Source of the DNA: ZC4RG20 sp963782445
Lineage (GTDB): Bacteria > Pseudomonadota > Gammaproteobacteria > Steroidobacterales > Rariloculaceae
NCBI GenBank assembly: GCA_963782445.1
Contig: CAWAJM010000001.1
Coordinates: forward strand, 248,001 to 312,000
Direction of reading: 5' to 3'
DNA: 64,000 nucleotides
Shown: positions 16,170 to 24,153 of the stretch, piece by piece
How positions within the stretch are numbered: the first letter of the stretch is position 1
Layout: the number at the start of each line of letters is the position of its first letter
Program-made: the position numbers and the translations under genes
The notes under the pieces: generated by a model
The model's input: only the letters and a program-made list of their open reading frames with translations
Told to the model about the DNA's origin: nothing
Databases searched by the model: none

Positions 16170-18872
16170 ATGCCGGGATCGGTCTGGCGGGGTCTCATTG
16201 CCGCATCGCTGACGAGCGCATTGGCCATGGCGGCGGGCGTGACCGAGGCACAGATATCGGGCGCCGCGGCCCTCTGGGGCACGCAGGGCGCCGATTGCAG
16301 GGCGGCGCCGGGCGAGGCCGAGCCGTGGAAAAACCGCGCGTATTCCGCCGCGTGCCGAGCGCGGTTCGTGTTGCGGCAGTTTCATACGGTCGAGCAGAAG
16401 CTCGATTTTCTCGATCCGCCGCCGCCGAACCGGCCCTCCGCGGGGCGCAAGGTCGCCGATGCAATCGGCTTGCCCCGGATCGCAGGCTCCGACGGGCCGG
16501 CCGGCGTGCGCGCACCGGCGCACGGGAGCGGGGGCCACCCGACCGCGTTTCCTTCCCCGCTGGCCGTCGCCGCGAGCTTCGACCGCGACGTGGCGAGCCG
16601 CTACGGCGATCTGCTCGGAAGCGAGTTTCGTGCGTCGGGGCTCGGGATGATCGGCGGTCCGGCCATGGACATGGCGCGCACTTGGCACTTCGGCCGCTTG
16701 TCGGAAAGCTTCGGCGAGGATCCGTTCCTGACCGCTTCCATGGTCGCCCCTGAAATTCGGGCGATTCAGGCACACGAGGTCGTCGCGACGATGAAGCACT
16801 TTGCGGTCTACAACCAGGAATCCGGCCGCGTGGGCGATCAGCCGAGCGGCAGCGCGCAGGCCGTGGACAATAGGGTCAGCGAGAAAGCCCTGCGCGAGAT
16901 CTACCTGCCGGGGTTCGAGGCGGCCGTCGAGCAAGGGCACGTCGGAGCCGTGATGTGCTCGTTCCCGCGCATCGATGGCGTCTACGCCTGCGAGAATCCC
17001 CACCTGTTCGACATCCTCAAGCGCGAGTGGGGTTTCGACGGCTTCGTCGAGCCCGATTTCCCTTCGGGTCAGCGCAGCATCGTGCGCGCGATCATGGCCG
17101 GGCTCGACCGCGCGAGCGCGCGGCCGAATGCCTTCGACGCGGCGCTCGCAGGCCAACGCACGCTGCGCGAGGCCGTGGCCGAGAACGTCGTCCCCGAAGC
17201 GCGCCTCGACGACATGATCCTGCGCCGGCTCATACCCAATTTCCGCATCGGCACGTACGACGATCCGCCCGTGAACACGGGCAGCGCCGTCTCGACACCG
17301 GCGCACCGCGCCGCCGCCGCGGACATTCTCGCCGCCGGCAGTGTGCTGCTGAAGAACGCCGGCGGCATTCTGCCTTTCGGCGCGAACGTGCATTCGATCG
17401 CGGTTATCGGCACGCAGGCGACCGACCACGCCGTCGTCGTCGAGCAAGGCTCGCCGTACGTCGATCCGGTCCACTTGGTCCCGGCGCTCGCCGCGATCCG
17501 CGCCCGTGCGGGCGCGGGGGTCAAGGTCACGTACGCCGCCGGCACGCTCGGGCTCGGCTCGCTGCCGCCCGCGCCCGCCGGCGCGTTCGTTACGCCCTCG
17601 GGCGAACCCGGTTTCCGCGCCGAGTACTTCGCCGATCCGAAGCTCGATTTCGCGGGACCGCCGCTCGCGGTGCGCAGGGTCGCCGATCCCTCGCTGGCCA
17701 AGGCGCCCGACGTTGCGGGGCTGCCGGGTGCCAACGCCTGGTCGGTGCGTTATACGGCGCGCTTTACGCCCGCGGTCGGCGGCCCGCAGCTGTTCAGCCT
17801 CGACGGCTCGGGCACCGCGCGGCTGCTCGTCGACGGCAAGCGCGTGGCCGGGTTCACGTGGTCCGACTTCGCCTCCGTCCGTTTTGCCCGCGTGTCGCTG
17901 CCCGCTGGCCGCCCCGTCGATGTCGAGATCGACTACACGCCGCGCAGCGCGCTGCGCGACCGCCGCACGACGATGTTCGGCGTGACCATGGGGCTCACGC
18001 TCAAGCTCGGCTACGCCCCGCCGAACGACCTCATCGCCAAGGCGCAGGCCGCCGCGCGCGCGGCCGACGTGGCGATCGTCTTCGCCGGCGAGCGTGTCGG
18101 CGAGGGCATGGACCGCGAATCGCTCTCGCTGCAGGGCGACCAGGATGCGCTCATCGAGGCGGTTGCCGCGGCCAACCCGAACACGGTCGTCGTGCTCAGC
18201 ACGGGCGGCGCCGTCGCGATGCCGTGGCTCGCGAACGTCCGCGGCGTGCTCGAGACGTGGATGCCCGGCGATGCGTTCGGCCCCGGCATCTCGGCCATAC
18301 TGTTCGGCGACCGCGAGCCCGGCGGCCGGTTGCCCGTGACCTTCCCGGCCAACGCGGCGCAGGGGCCGGGCACGCGCGCCTCCGAATGGCCCGGCACGAC
18401 GGACCTTGTGACCGGCCGGCTCGAGAACGCGTGGTTCGACGAGGGCGTGCTCATCGGCTACCGCTATTGGGACGCGCACGGCCAGCAGCCGCTGTTCCCT
18501 TTCGGCTATGGCCTCGGTTATGGCGCCATCGCCATGCAGGGGCTCGGCATCGCGCGAAACGCCGACGGCGAGCCTGTCGTTCGCGTGCGCGTACGCAACG
18601 AGGGCGCGCGGCCGGGCAGCGCAGTGCCGCAGGTCTACGTCGGTTTTCCTCGCGGCGCGCACGAGCCGCCGAAGCAGCTCAAGGGCTTCGCCCACGTCGA
18701 GCTCGCGCCCGGCGCCGACCGAGAGGTCGAGATCGCGCTGCCGTCCAGGGCGTTTCGCTATTGGGACGCCGATGCGGCCCGCTGGGCGTCGGGCGGCACT
18801 TATGAAGTCATGGTCGGCCGTTCCTCGCGCGACATCGTCTGGCGCGGGACCGTGAAAGTACCCGCCGGCTGA
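16170..18872 (+). CDS. Exported glycoside hydrolase family 3 beta-glucosidase with PA14 domain
   Basis: The 900-residue protein has a signal peptide (about 1-27) and then the GH3 barrel (about 60-330). The putative nucleophile Asp is in GFDGFVEPDFP (about 297), and KHFAVYNQE with EKALREIYLPGFEAAV are usual GH3 signatures. The second GH3 domain holds GERVGEGMDRESLSLQGDQ (acid/base region) and is interrupted by a PA14 insert (about 478-610, GFRAEYFADPKLDF). A fibronectin-III-like end carries VPQVYVGFPRG. The architecture is that of exported beta-glucosidases or xylosidases acting on plant or bacterial glycosides. It stands alone, with no polysaccharide-utilisation partners nearby. Confidence 0.92.
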   Translation: MPGSVWRGLIAASLTSALAMAAGVTEAQISGAAALWGTQGADCRAAPGEAEPWKNRAYSAACRARFVLRQFHTVEQKLDFLDPPPPNRPSAGRKVADAIGLPRIAGSDGPAGVRAPAHGSGGHPTAFPSPLAVAASFDRDVASRYGDLLGSEFRASGLGMIGGPAMDMARTWHFGRLSESFGEDPFLTASMVAPEIRAIQAHEVVATMKHFAVYNQESGRVGDQPSGSAQAVDNRVSEKALREIYLPGFEAAVEQGHVGAVMCSFPRIDGVYACENPHLFDILKREWGFDGFVEPDFPSGQRSIVRAIMAGLDRASARPNAFDAALAGQRTLREAVAENVVPEARLDDMILRRLIPNFRIGTYDDPPVNTGSAVSTPAHRAAAADILAAGSVLLKNAGGILPFGANVHSIAVIGTQATDHAVVVEQGSPYVDPVHLVPALAAIRARAGAGVKVTYAAGTLGLGSLPPAPAGAFVTPSGEPGFRAEYFADPKLDFAGPPLAVRRVADPSLAKAPDVAGLPGANAWSVRYTARFTPAVGGPQLFSLDGSGTARLLVDGKRVAGFTWSDFASVRFARVSLPAGRPVDVEIDYTPRSALRDRRTTMFGVTMGLTLKLGYAPPNDLIAKAQAAARAADVAIVFAGERVGEGMDRESLSLQGDQDALIEAVAAANPNTVVVLSTGGAVAMPWLANVRGVLETWMPGDAFGPGISAILFGDREPGGRLPVTFPANAAQGPGTRASEWPGTTDLVTGRLENAWFDEGVLIGYRYWDAHGQQPLFPFGYGLGYGAIAMQGLGIARNADGEPVVRVRVRNEGARPGSAVPQVYVGFPRGAHEPPKQLKGFAHVELAPGADREVEIALPSRAFRYWDADAARWASGGTYEVMVGRSSRDIVWRGTVKVPAG

Positions 18873-18886
18873 CCGCGCCGGCGCGG
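18873..18886. terminator. 14-base perfect GC palindrome between convergent genes
   Basis: CCGCGCCGGCGCGG reads the same on both strands and lies between the ends of the GH3 gene and the anti-sigma factor gene. It has no loop and no T-run, so it is at best a weak terminator-like structure. Confidence 0.25.
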
Positions 18887-18903
18887 CTCGTTCCGCGCTT
18901 GCC

Positions 18904-19473
18904 TCAGGCGGCCGAAGGCGTGTGATTGAACGTGTAGTCGCCCAAGAGGCGCTCGCCCTGAGCGTCGACTGCGAGCAGTCTCAAGCGCAAGGTGAACGCC
19001 ACCGTGCGCAGCTTGACGATGCCCGGGCAATACAGGACGCTGCCGCTGGCTGCGACGAAGGGCAAGTCCTCCTGACGGGATTGGATATTGCCCGCGGGAT
19101 CGAGCACGACCATGTCCACGCGCTGCACGCCGGCGAGCGGCGCCTCGAGGCGTCCCACGACGAAATCGTCCTCGGCGGTGGCCGTGCAGTCGACCGCGCC
19201 GCCGGGCGGCACTCGATATTCGCGTACGCGCAGGCCGTCTCGGGTCAGGCGGCGCACGAATGCGTCGTCGACGGCCATGTCCACGCCGCTTTCGCGGGCC
19301 GTCGATCCGAGTCGGCGCGCCAACGCCGCCAGCTCTTCGAGCCGCCGCGAGCACTCCGCACAGCCGAGGTAGTGTTCCTCCACGCCGGCCTCGGCGCCGG
19401 GTGCCAGCTCGCCGAGCCAGTAGGCGATCAGCGTCTCCCACGGCACGGGCGATGCGCAGGACGACCCGCTCAC
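18904..19473 (-). CDS. Zinc-finger anti-sigma factor
   Basis: The 189-residue protein starts with a zinc-binding anti-sigma domain: HYLGCAECSRRLEELAALA gives the H-x3-C-x2-C ligands (about 34-41). A soluble C-terminal domain (about 75-189) follows, with no membrane helix, so sensing is cytosolic. Its GTG start overlaps the stop of the upstream ECF sigma factor (GTGA), the usual translational coupling of sigma and anti-sigma. It should hold the sigma factor inactive until an unknown signal is sensed. Confidence 0.82.
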   Translation of the reverse strand: MSGSSCASPVPWETLIAYWLGELAPGAEAGVEEHYLGCAECSRRLEELAALARRLGSTARESGVDMAVDDAFVRRLTRDGLRVREYRVPPGGAVDCTATAEDDFVVGRLEAPLAGVQRVDMVVLDPAGNIQSRQEDLPFVAASGSVLYCPGIVKLRTVAFTLRLRLLAVDAQGERLLGDYTFNHTPSAA

Positions 19474-20042
19474 GCGGATTCTCCCGTCACGCAGGCGCGC
19501 AAGCGCGCCAGACTGCGGTGCCGGATCACGCGCACGTTGGCCGGGCTCAGGTCCAGCTCCCGCGCCAACTCATCGGCCGGCATGTCGTCATAGAAGGTCA
19601 GCAGCAACACGGTCCGTTCCCGTTCCGCCAAGTGCGCAAGACACTGCGCAAGACGGCTTTGATCGAGATTCGGCAGCGGGGCCTCCGGCGGCGCGAGCGC
19701 GTCGCCGTAGGTCTGCAGCAGCCGATCGCGCCGCGCGTGTCCGCGCCGCAGTTCGAGCACCACCCTTCGGCAGATGCCGAATACGAACGAGGCCAAGCGC
19801 TCGGGCTCGCGCAATGCGCCGGCGCGCAGCCGCTCAATCATCACGAGCATCACCTGCTGCATGAGATCGGCCGCGGCCGCCTCGTTGCGTAGGTGCCGCA
19901 AGCCGTACAGCCGCACGCGCGGAGCCAGCCTCCGGCAGAGCTCGGCCTCGGCGGCTCGATCCGCGGACGGGGCGGCTTCGACGATGCGGCGCACCAAAGC
20001 CGCATCGTCGTCGGCCGCGGCGGCGAGATCTGCAGACAACAT
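19470..20042 (-). CDS. ECF-type RNA polymerase sigma factor
   Basis: The 190-residue protein has sigma region 2 (RVRLYGLRHLRNEAAAADLM, with the -10-recognising helix at FVFGICRRVVLELRRG) and region 4 (LAERERTVLLLTFYDDMPA, then the helix-turn-helix ELARELDLSPANVRVIRHRS). It is an extracytoplasmic-function sigma factor. The ATG at 20042 gives a normal length; the frame is open further upstream, across a palindrome that probably belongs to its promoter. It is coupled to the zinc anti-sigma gene downstream. Confidence 0.9.
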   Translation of the reverse strand: MLSADLAAAADDDAALVRRIVEAAPSADRAAEAELCRRLAPRVRLYGLRHLRNEAAAADLMQQVMLVMIERLRAGALREPERLASFVFGICRRVVLELRRGHARRDRLLQTYGDALAPPEAPLPNLDQSRLAQCLAHLAERERTVLLLTFYDDMPADELARELDLSPANVRVIRHRSLARLRACVTGESA

Positions 20043-20077
20043 GCCGGCAGCATAGGCCGCCGACGTGCATATCGGAA

Positions 20078-20104
20078 GTGTAACGACTCGCCGGGTCGTT
20101 ACAC
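20078..20104. promoter_or_regulatory. 10-base-arm inverted repeat between divergent sigma factor and MBL-fold gene
   Basis: GTGTAACGAC and GTCGTTACAC form perfect arms around a seven-base spacer. The element lies 36 bases upstream of the sigma factor start and 45 bases upstream of the MBL-fold gene. GGAAGT at 20074-20079 followed by CGTT at 20097-20100 has the spacing expected of an ECF promoter. The symmetry would give a similar sequence on the other strand, so one site could serve both genes. Confidence 0.5.
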
Positions 20105-20148
20105 ATCCTGTCGGAAGCGTGCAAACAACAACCTGAGGAGACCGTACC

Positions 20149-20889
20149 GTGATCACCAATCCGCAATCCGGCACCAACGTCCACGAGATCGCCGAGGGGA
20201 TCTACCGCATCAATACGCCCGTCCAATTGCCGGTCGGACGCTTCAGCTTTAACCAATACCTCATCGCGGCCGAGGCGCCGATGCTCTTCCATACGGGCCC
20301 GCGCCGGATGTTCGGACTCGTGCGCGAGGCCATTGCCGCCGTCCTGGCGCCCGAGACACTGCGCTTCGTCGGCCTCTCGCATTTCGAGGCCGACGAATGC
20401 GGGGCGCTGAACGAGTTTCTGGCACTTGCGCCCGAATCGGTGCCGGTGTGCGGCCGCGTGGCCGCCATGGTGTCCGTCGACGACGTGGCGGACCGGCCGG
20501 CGCGCGCGCTGGCCGACGAGGAAACCCTGGACCTCGGGGGGCATGCCGTGCGCTGGTTCGACGCGCCGCATCTGCCGCACGCGTGGGAGTGCGGCTTCCT
20601 GATCGACGATACGAGCGGGACGCTGTTGTGCGGCGACCTCTTCACGCAGCCGGGCCCCGGCAAGGATGCGCTGGTCGAGCACGACATCCTCGGGCCGAGC
20701 GAGGTCTTCCGCGCCGGCATGGACTACTTCGCTCACAGCCCGGATACGAACGCCATGTTGGAGCGCTTGGCGAACGAGGCACCGGCCACGCTCGCCTGCA
20801 TGCACGGCAGCGCATGGCGAGGCGATTGCGCCGGGCTGTTGCGCGCGTTGGCCGCGACGCTCGCGAGTCAGAAGCCGCAAGTCGCTTGA
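20149..20889 (+). CDS. MBL-fold metallo-hydrolase of the diiron (flavodiiron/ODP) type
   Basis: The 246-residue protein is a metallo-beta-lactamase-fold domain. The metal motif is SHFEADECG (H-x-E-x-D, about 85-90), as in flavodiiron proteins and oxygen-sensing ODP domains, rather than the H-x-H-x-D-H of hydrolases. Further candidate ligands are His in PHLPHAWECG, Asp in LCGDLFT and His in CMHGSAW. It may bind O2, NO or peroxide at a diiron site. No flavodoxin domain follows. It starts with GTG after GAGGAG and is divergent from the sigma/anti-sigma pair; a GST gene follows 17 bases later. Confidence 0.8.
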   Translation: MITNPQSGTNVHEIAEGIYRINTPVQLPVGRFSFNQYLIAAEAPMLFHTGPRRMFGLVREAIAAVLAPETLRFVGLSHFEADECGALNEFLALAPESVPVCGRVAAMVSVDDVADRPARALADEETLDLGGHAVRWFDAPHLPHAWECGFLIDDTSGTLLCGDLFTQPGPGKDALVEHDILGPSEVFRAGMDYFAHSPDTNAMLERLANEAPATLACMHGSAWRGDCAGLLRALAATLASQKPQVA

Positions 20890-20906
20890 ATGCGGGAGAG
20901 AACGCC

Positions 20907-21701
20907 ATGACCACTCCCACGACCGATAGAATCAAACTCTTCGCCTTCGGCAGCGGATGGGGCGTGCCGTTCGCCACGAGCGCGCCGTTTCCTCTCAAGC
21001 TCGCCACGTGGCTGCGCATGGCCGGGCTGGCTTTCGAGTTCGTCGTCGCCAACGACCCGAGCAAAGGGCCCAAGGGCAAGTCGCCATGGATCGAGTACGG
21101 CACGGTGCGCATGGGCGACAGCTCGCTTATCATCGACCACCTGCGGGAGCGGTTCGGCGTCGACCTCGACGCGCATCTCGATGCAAGCCAACGCGCGCTG
21201 GCCTTGGTCGTTCAGCGCATGCTCGAGGAGCATTATCACCAGTGCTTCGAGCAGCAGCTGTTCTTCGGGCGAGGCGCGCGGGAGCGTCTCCGCGAGTTCG
21301 CCGCCGGCATGCCGGTGCCCCTGCGCTGGCTGGTCCCCGCCGTCCTCAAGCGTTCGTTCCGCAAGCAGCTGCGCGCGCGGGGCATGGGCCGCCACTCCGA
21401 AGACGTAATCGTCGCGCAGGGGAAAGCCGACCTCGACGCCTTGGCCGAGTTGCTCGGGGACAAGACCTATTTCCTGGGCGCGCAGCCTGCATCGGTCGAT
21501 GCCTGCGTCTTCGGCTTTCTCGGCGTTACGGTCTATGTGGCCGGGGACAACCCGCTCTATCGTCACGCGGCCTCGCTCGAGAATCTCATGCGATATTGCG
21601 AGCGCATGAGGGCGACCTATTTTCCGGAAACGCTGAGCAGGCTCCCGATGCTGTACGGGGACGACGTGGAGACGGCTGGCACGCATGCGGCCGTGCACTA
21701 G
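20907..21701 (+). CDS. Glutathione S-transferase family protein (metaxin/Fax-like)
   Basis: The 264-residue protein has an N-terminal thioredoxin-like half (FPLKLATWLRMAGLAFEFV, then KGPKGKSPWIEYGTVRMGDS and SSLIIDHLRERFG) and a helical C-terminal half with KADLDALAELLGDKTYFLG and SVDACVFGFLGVTVY. This is the layout of the Fax/metaxin-like branch of glutathione S-transferases, some of which act on toxic organic compounds. The start ATG at 20907 follows GGGAGAG and lies just after the diiron MBL-fold gene, suggesting an operon. Confidence 0.83.
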   Translation: MTTPTTDRIKLFAFGSGWGVPFATSAPFPLKLATWLRMAGLAFEFVVANDPSKGPKGKSPWIEYGTVRMGDSSLIIDHLRERFGVDLDAHLDASQRALALVVQRMLEEHYHQCFEQQLFFGRGARERLREFAAGMPVPLRWLVPAVLKRSFRKQLRARGMGRHSEDVIVAQGKADLDALAELLGDKTYFLGAQPASVDACVFGFLGVTVYVAGDNPLYRHAASLENLMRYCERMRATYFPETLSRLPMLYGDDVETAGTHAAVH

Positions 21702-21783
21702 CGAGCCGGGCGCTCGAGTAACGTCGCGTCGATGGTACTATGCGTTGGCGTTCGCGCTCGAGAACGCCCAACCAGGGGGGCGC

Positions 21784-23076
21784 ATGAGCACCGATATTTC
21801 ACCGGCCGCAAATCGCCGGGCTCCGAAAGGTTCCTGGCTGAGCTACGAGAACGGCGTGCTGCTGTTGCTCGGCTTCACGTTCGGGCTCGTGTTCTTCGAT
21901 CGCAATGCGGTCGGGGTGCTCGGCAGCTTCATCATCGATGACCTCGGTCTCACGAACGAGCAATATGGGCTGCTGGGCTCGGGACTGGCGTTGGCGTGGG
22001 CGCTCTCAGCGTATTTCGTCGCGGCGTGGTCCGATGCGCTGCGCGCGCGCAAGCCCTTCGTCCTCGTGTCGATCCTGATCTTCTCCGTCTGCTCCGCGCT
22101 CTCGGGTCTCGCGACGTCGTTCGTCTTTCTGCTCGGGGCCCGGCTCATCATGGGAACGGCCGAAGGGCCGTTTCTTCCCGTCTGCCTGTCGATCATGAAC
22201 GTCGAGTCCTCGCCGCACAGGCGCGGGCTGAACGCAGGCATCATGCAGAACGTCTTTGCCGCACTGATAGGGACTTCGCTGGCACCGATCGCGCTGACCT
22301 GGCTCGCGGAAGTCTTCAATTGGCGCGTCACGTTTTTCCTGTCCGGCATCCCGGGTTTGATCTGCGGCCTGTTGGTTTGGCTCTATCTCAGGGAGCCCGA
22401 GCGCAGCGCGGCCGAAGCCGGCCTGCCGGCGCACCGGGCCGGGACGGGCGCGCTCAGGATGCTCGAGGAGCACAACATCCGCGTCTGCTGCGTGATCTCG
22501 GTCTTCATGGTGGGCTGGTTTCTCGTCGTGCTCCAGTTCATTCAGCCGACGCTCGTGACGTTTCGCGGCTTCACCGCAAACGAGGCCGCCTTCGCATTCA
22601 GCATCATGGGCTTGAATGCGGCGATCTGCGGCTTTCTCGTGCCGGCGTTCTCGGACTACATCGGCCGCAAGCCCGCGATGATTCTGTTCTGCTTCATGGG
22701 CATGGTCGGCCCGCTTTCGGCCCTTTATTTCGGCGGCCCGATCTGGGCCATCGCGGGGCTGCTGTTCGTCGGCTGGAGCGGGACGGGCGCGTTTCCGCTG
22801 TTCATGGGCGTCGTGCCCGGCGAAACGGTCTCGCGCAGTCTCGCGGCCTCGTCCATGGGGCTCGTCGTCATGGTCGGCGAGCTGCTCGGGGGCGTCGGGA
22901 TGCCTTGGGCGGCCGGCCGGATCGCGGACATGACGAGCCTGGCCGCGCCTATGACGGTCGCGGCCGTCTGCGCGTTCTGCGGCGGCGTCGCCGCCCTGTT
23001 CCTCAAAGAGACGGCGCCGCGGAAGCTGGGCGCGACGGCAGCGGAGATTGCGAGCGCCGGTACGACGACGGTTTGA
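21784..23076 (+). CDS. MFS transporter
   Basis: The 430-residue protein has about 12 membrane helices, the early motif FDRNAVGVLG, and paired cytoplasmic loops with RARKPF and YIGRKPAM. The middle motif RLIMGTAEGPFLPVCLSIM fits the anion-cation symporter branch. It should import an organic anion with protons across the inner membrane. The ATG at 21784 has AGGGGGG upstream. It may be co-transcribed with the GST gene 82 bases before it. Substrate unknown. Confidence 0.86.
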   Translation: MSTDISPAANRRAPKGSWLSYENGVLLLLGFTFGLVFFDRNAVGVLGSFIIDDLGLTNEQYGLLGSGLALAWALSAYFVAAWSDALRARKPFVLVSILIFSVCSALSGLATSFVFLLGARLIMGTAEGPFLPVCLSIMNVESSPHRRGLNAGIMQNVFAALIGTSLAPIALTWLAEVFNWRVTFFLSGIPGLICGLLVWLYLREPERSAAEAGLPAHRAGTGALRMLEEHNIRVCCVISVFMVGWFLVVLQFIQPTLVTFRGFTANEAAFAFSIMGLNAAICGFLVPAFSDYIGRKPAMILFCFMGMVGPLSALYFGGPIWAIAGLLFVGWSGTGAFPLFMGVVPGETVSRSLAASSMGLVVMVGELLGGVGMPWAAGRIADMTSLAAPMTVAAVCAFCGGVAALFLKETAPRKLGATAAEIASAGTTTV

Positions 23077-23097
23077 CGGTCAGGGCCGCGGCCGGTT

Positions 23098-23406
23098 TCA
23101 AGGCCGATTCGGCGAGGCCGGTACCGCGGCGGAGGCTTCGTAGTAGAAGCGGACGAAGTAGATGACGCGACCTGTGCCGTGCTTGGCCGTTTTGAGCAGA
23201 TCCGCGACGTTGGCGAATCCGGACGCCTTGGCTAACGGCTCGGAAATGTCCTCGAAGGATATTTCGCGGATGGACGTGACGACGATCGTTCCATCGCCGA
23301 CGCGGTAACGCCCACCGACTTTGACATGCGGCTTCTGCCAGATGCGGATGCTCGTCGTGATGGCACCGCTTTCGACGCCGGCTCTGAGCTTCTTCGTAAA
23401 CTGCAT
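23098..23406 (-). CDS. ASCH-domain protein
   Basis: The 102-residue protein is a single small ASCH-type domain: MQFTKKLRAGVESGAITTS, IRIWQKPHVKVGGRYRVGDG, then VTSIREISFEDIS and the C-terminal VIYFVRFYYE. ASCH domains are PUA-like RNA- or nucleoside-binding folds; some act as ribonucleases or N4-acetylcytidine amidohydrolases. The ATG at 23406 begins the conserved part; the longer open frame upstream is low-complexity Arg/Ser. It is convergent with the MFS gene. Confidence 0.72.
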   Translation of the reverse strand: MQFTKKLRAGVESGAITTSIRIWQKPHVKVGGRYRVGDGTIVVTSIREISFEDISEPLAKASGFANVADLLKTAKHGTGRVIYFVRFYYEASAAVPASPNRP

Positions 23407-23536
23407 GCCGCGGCAATCCTTGTCGCACGGACGCGGGGCCGCCAGGCGCTCGTAAGAGGTCGCATCGCCCGCCGGCCGATCCGGCGATCGGCACGCCAAG
23501 CGGCGGCCGATGCGCGGCCGCCGCTTGGACACATTC

Positions 23537-24019
23537 CTAGTGCGGGAGGTGGTCGAGTCCTTTCGGCAGCTCCATGACCTCGAGCGTATTGCCATCGGGA
23601 TCGATCATCGTCGTAATCTTGATCGGCGTGCCGCCGATCGGAACCGAAGCAACGGCGCTTTTGATCGTAGCGCCCGCGGCTTTCGCGGCGGCCACGGTCG
23701 CGTCGATATCCGAGACCCGAAAGATCGCATGGGCGAGCGAGTCGCCGGCCGCGGTTCCCTCTCTTTTCGTGACCAGGAATTCCGGCGATGAGCCGGCCTT
23801 GGCCGCGGCGACCGTGCTGCCGTAACGCATGATGATCTCGGTCGGCGGTTGACCGACGCGGTCGATCTCTTTCAGCCCGAACGCCGTTTCATAGAACTTG
23901 GCGAGGGCCGGGACATCGTTCGCGCCCAGCCGCACGGCGAGAACCGTGCTGTCCGCCTGTGCCAACATGAACCAGGCTGCCGCAGTGAGTCCCAGTACCG
24001 CCGTCATCGTGCGTCGCAT
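23537..24019 (-). CDS. Exported VOC (glyoxalase-fold) family protein
   Basis: The 160-residue protein has an N-terminal hydrophobic signal (about 1-24) and one VOC domain: LAVRLGANDVPALAKFYETA, FGLKEIDRVG, and the C-terminal MIDPDGNTLEVME with the usual Glu metal ligand. The first metal ligand position is Arg/Leu rather than the usual His (VRLGAND), so it may not bind metal in the standard way. An exported VOC protein is unusual. The ATG at 24019 has GAGGAGA upstream. Confidence 0.78.
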   Translation of the reverse strand: MRRTMTAVLGLTAAAWFMLAQADSTVLAVRLGANDVPALAKFYETAFGLKEIDRVGQPPTEIIMRYGSTVAAAKAGSSPEFLVTKREGTAAGDSLAHAIFRVSDIDATVAAAKAAGATIKSAVASVPIGGTPIKITTMIDPDGNTLEVMELPKGLDHLPH

Positions 24020-24153
24020 TATTGTTCTCCTCGCTGTGGTCGAAGGATGCACGGCGCCTTCGCGCCGATCTCGTCGGAGTCTATGCCAAAACTGTCCCGG
24101 CGGCGATACGGCCGAGGGCGTCCCGGCGGGCGTGGTCAGCGACGCTTAAATGA

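Noticed and set aside
17183..17189. GAACGTC in the GH3 gene as a fourth break
   Set aside because: It is in frame (VAENVVPEARL) and the gene is intact on both sides, so the motif does not always mark a break.
16134..18695. An 853-codon open frame antisense to the GH3 gene
   Set aside because: It is a shadow frame caused by high GC. The protein is Arg/Ala/Gly-rich without domains, and the plus strand encodes a clear GH3 enzyme.
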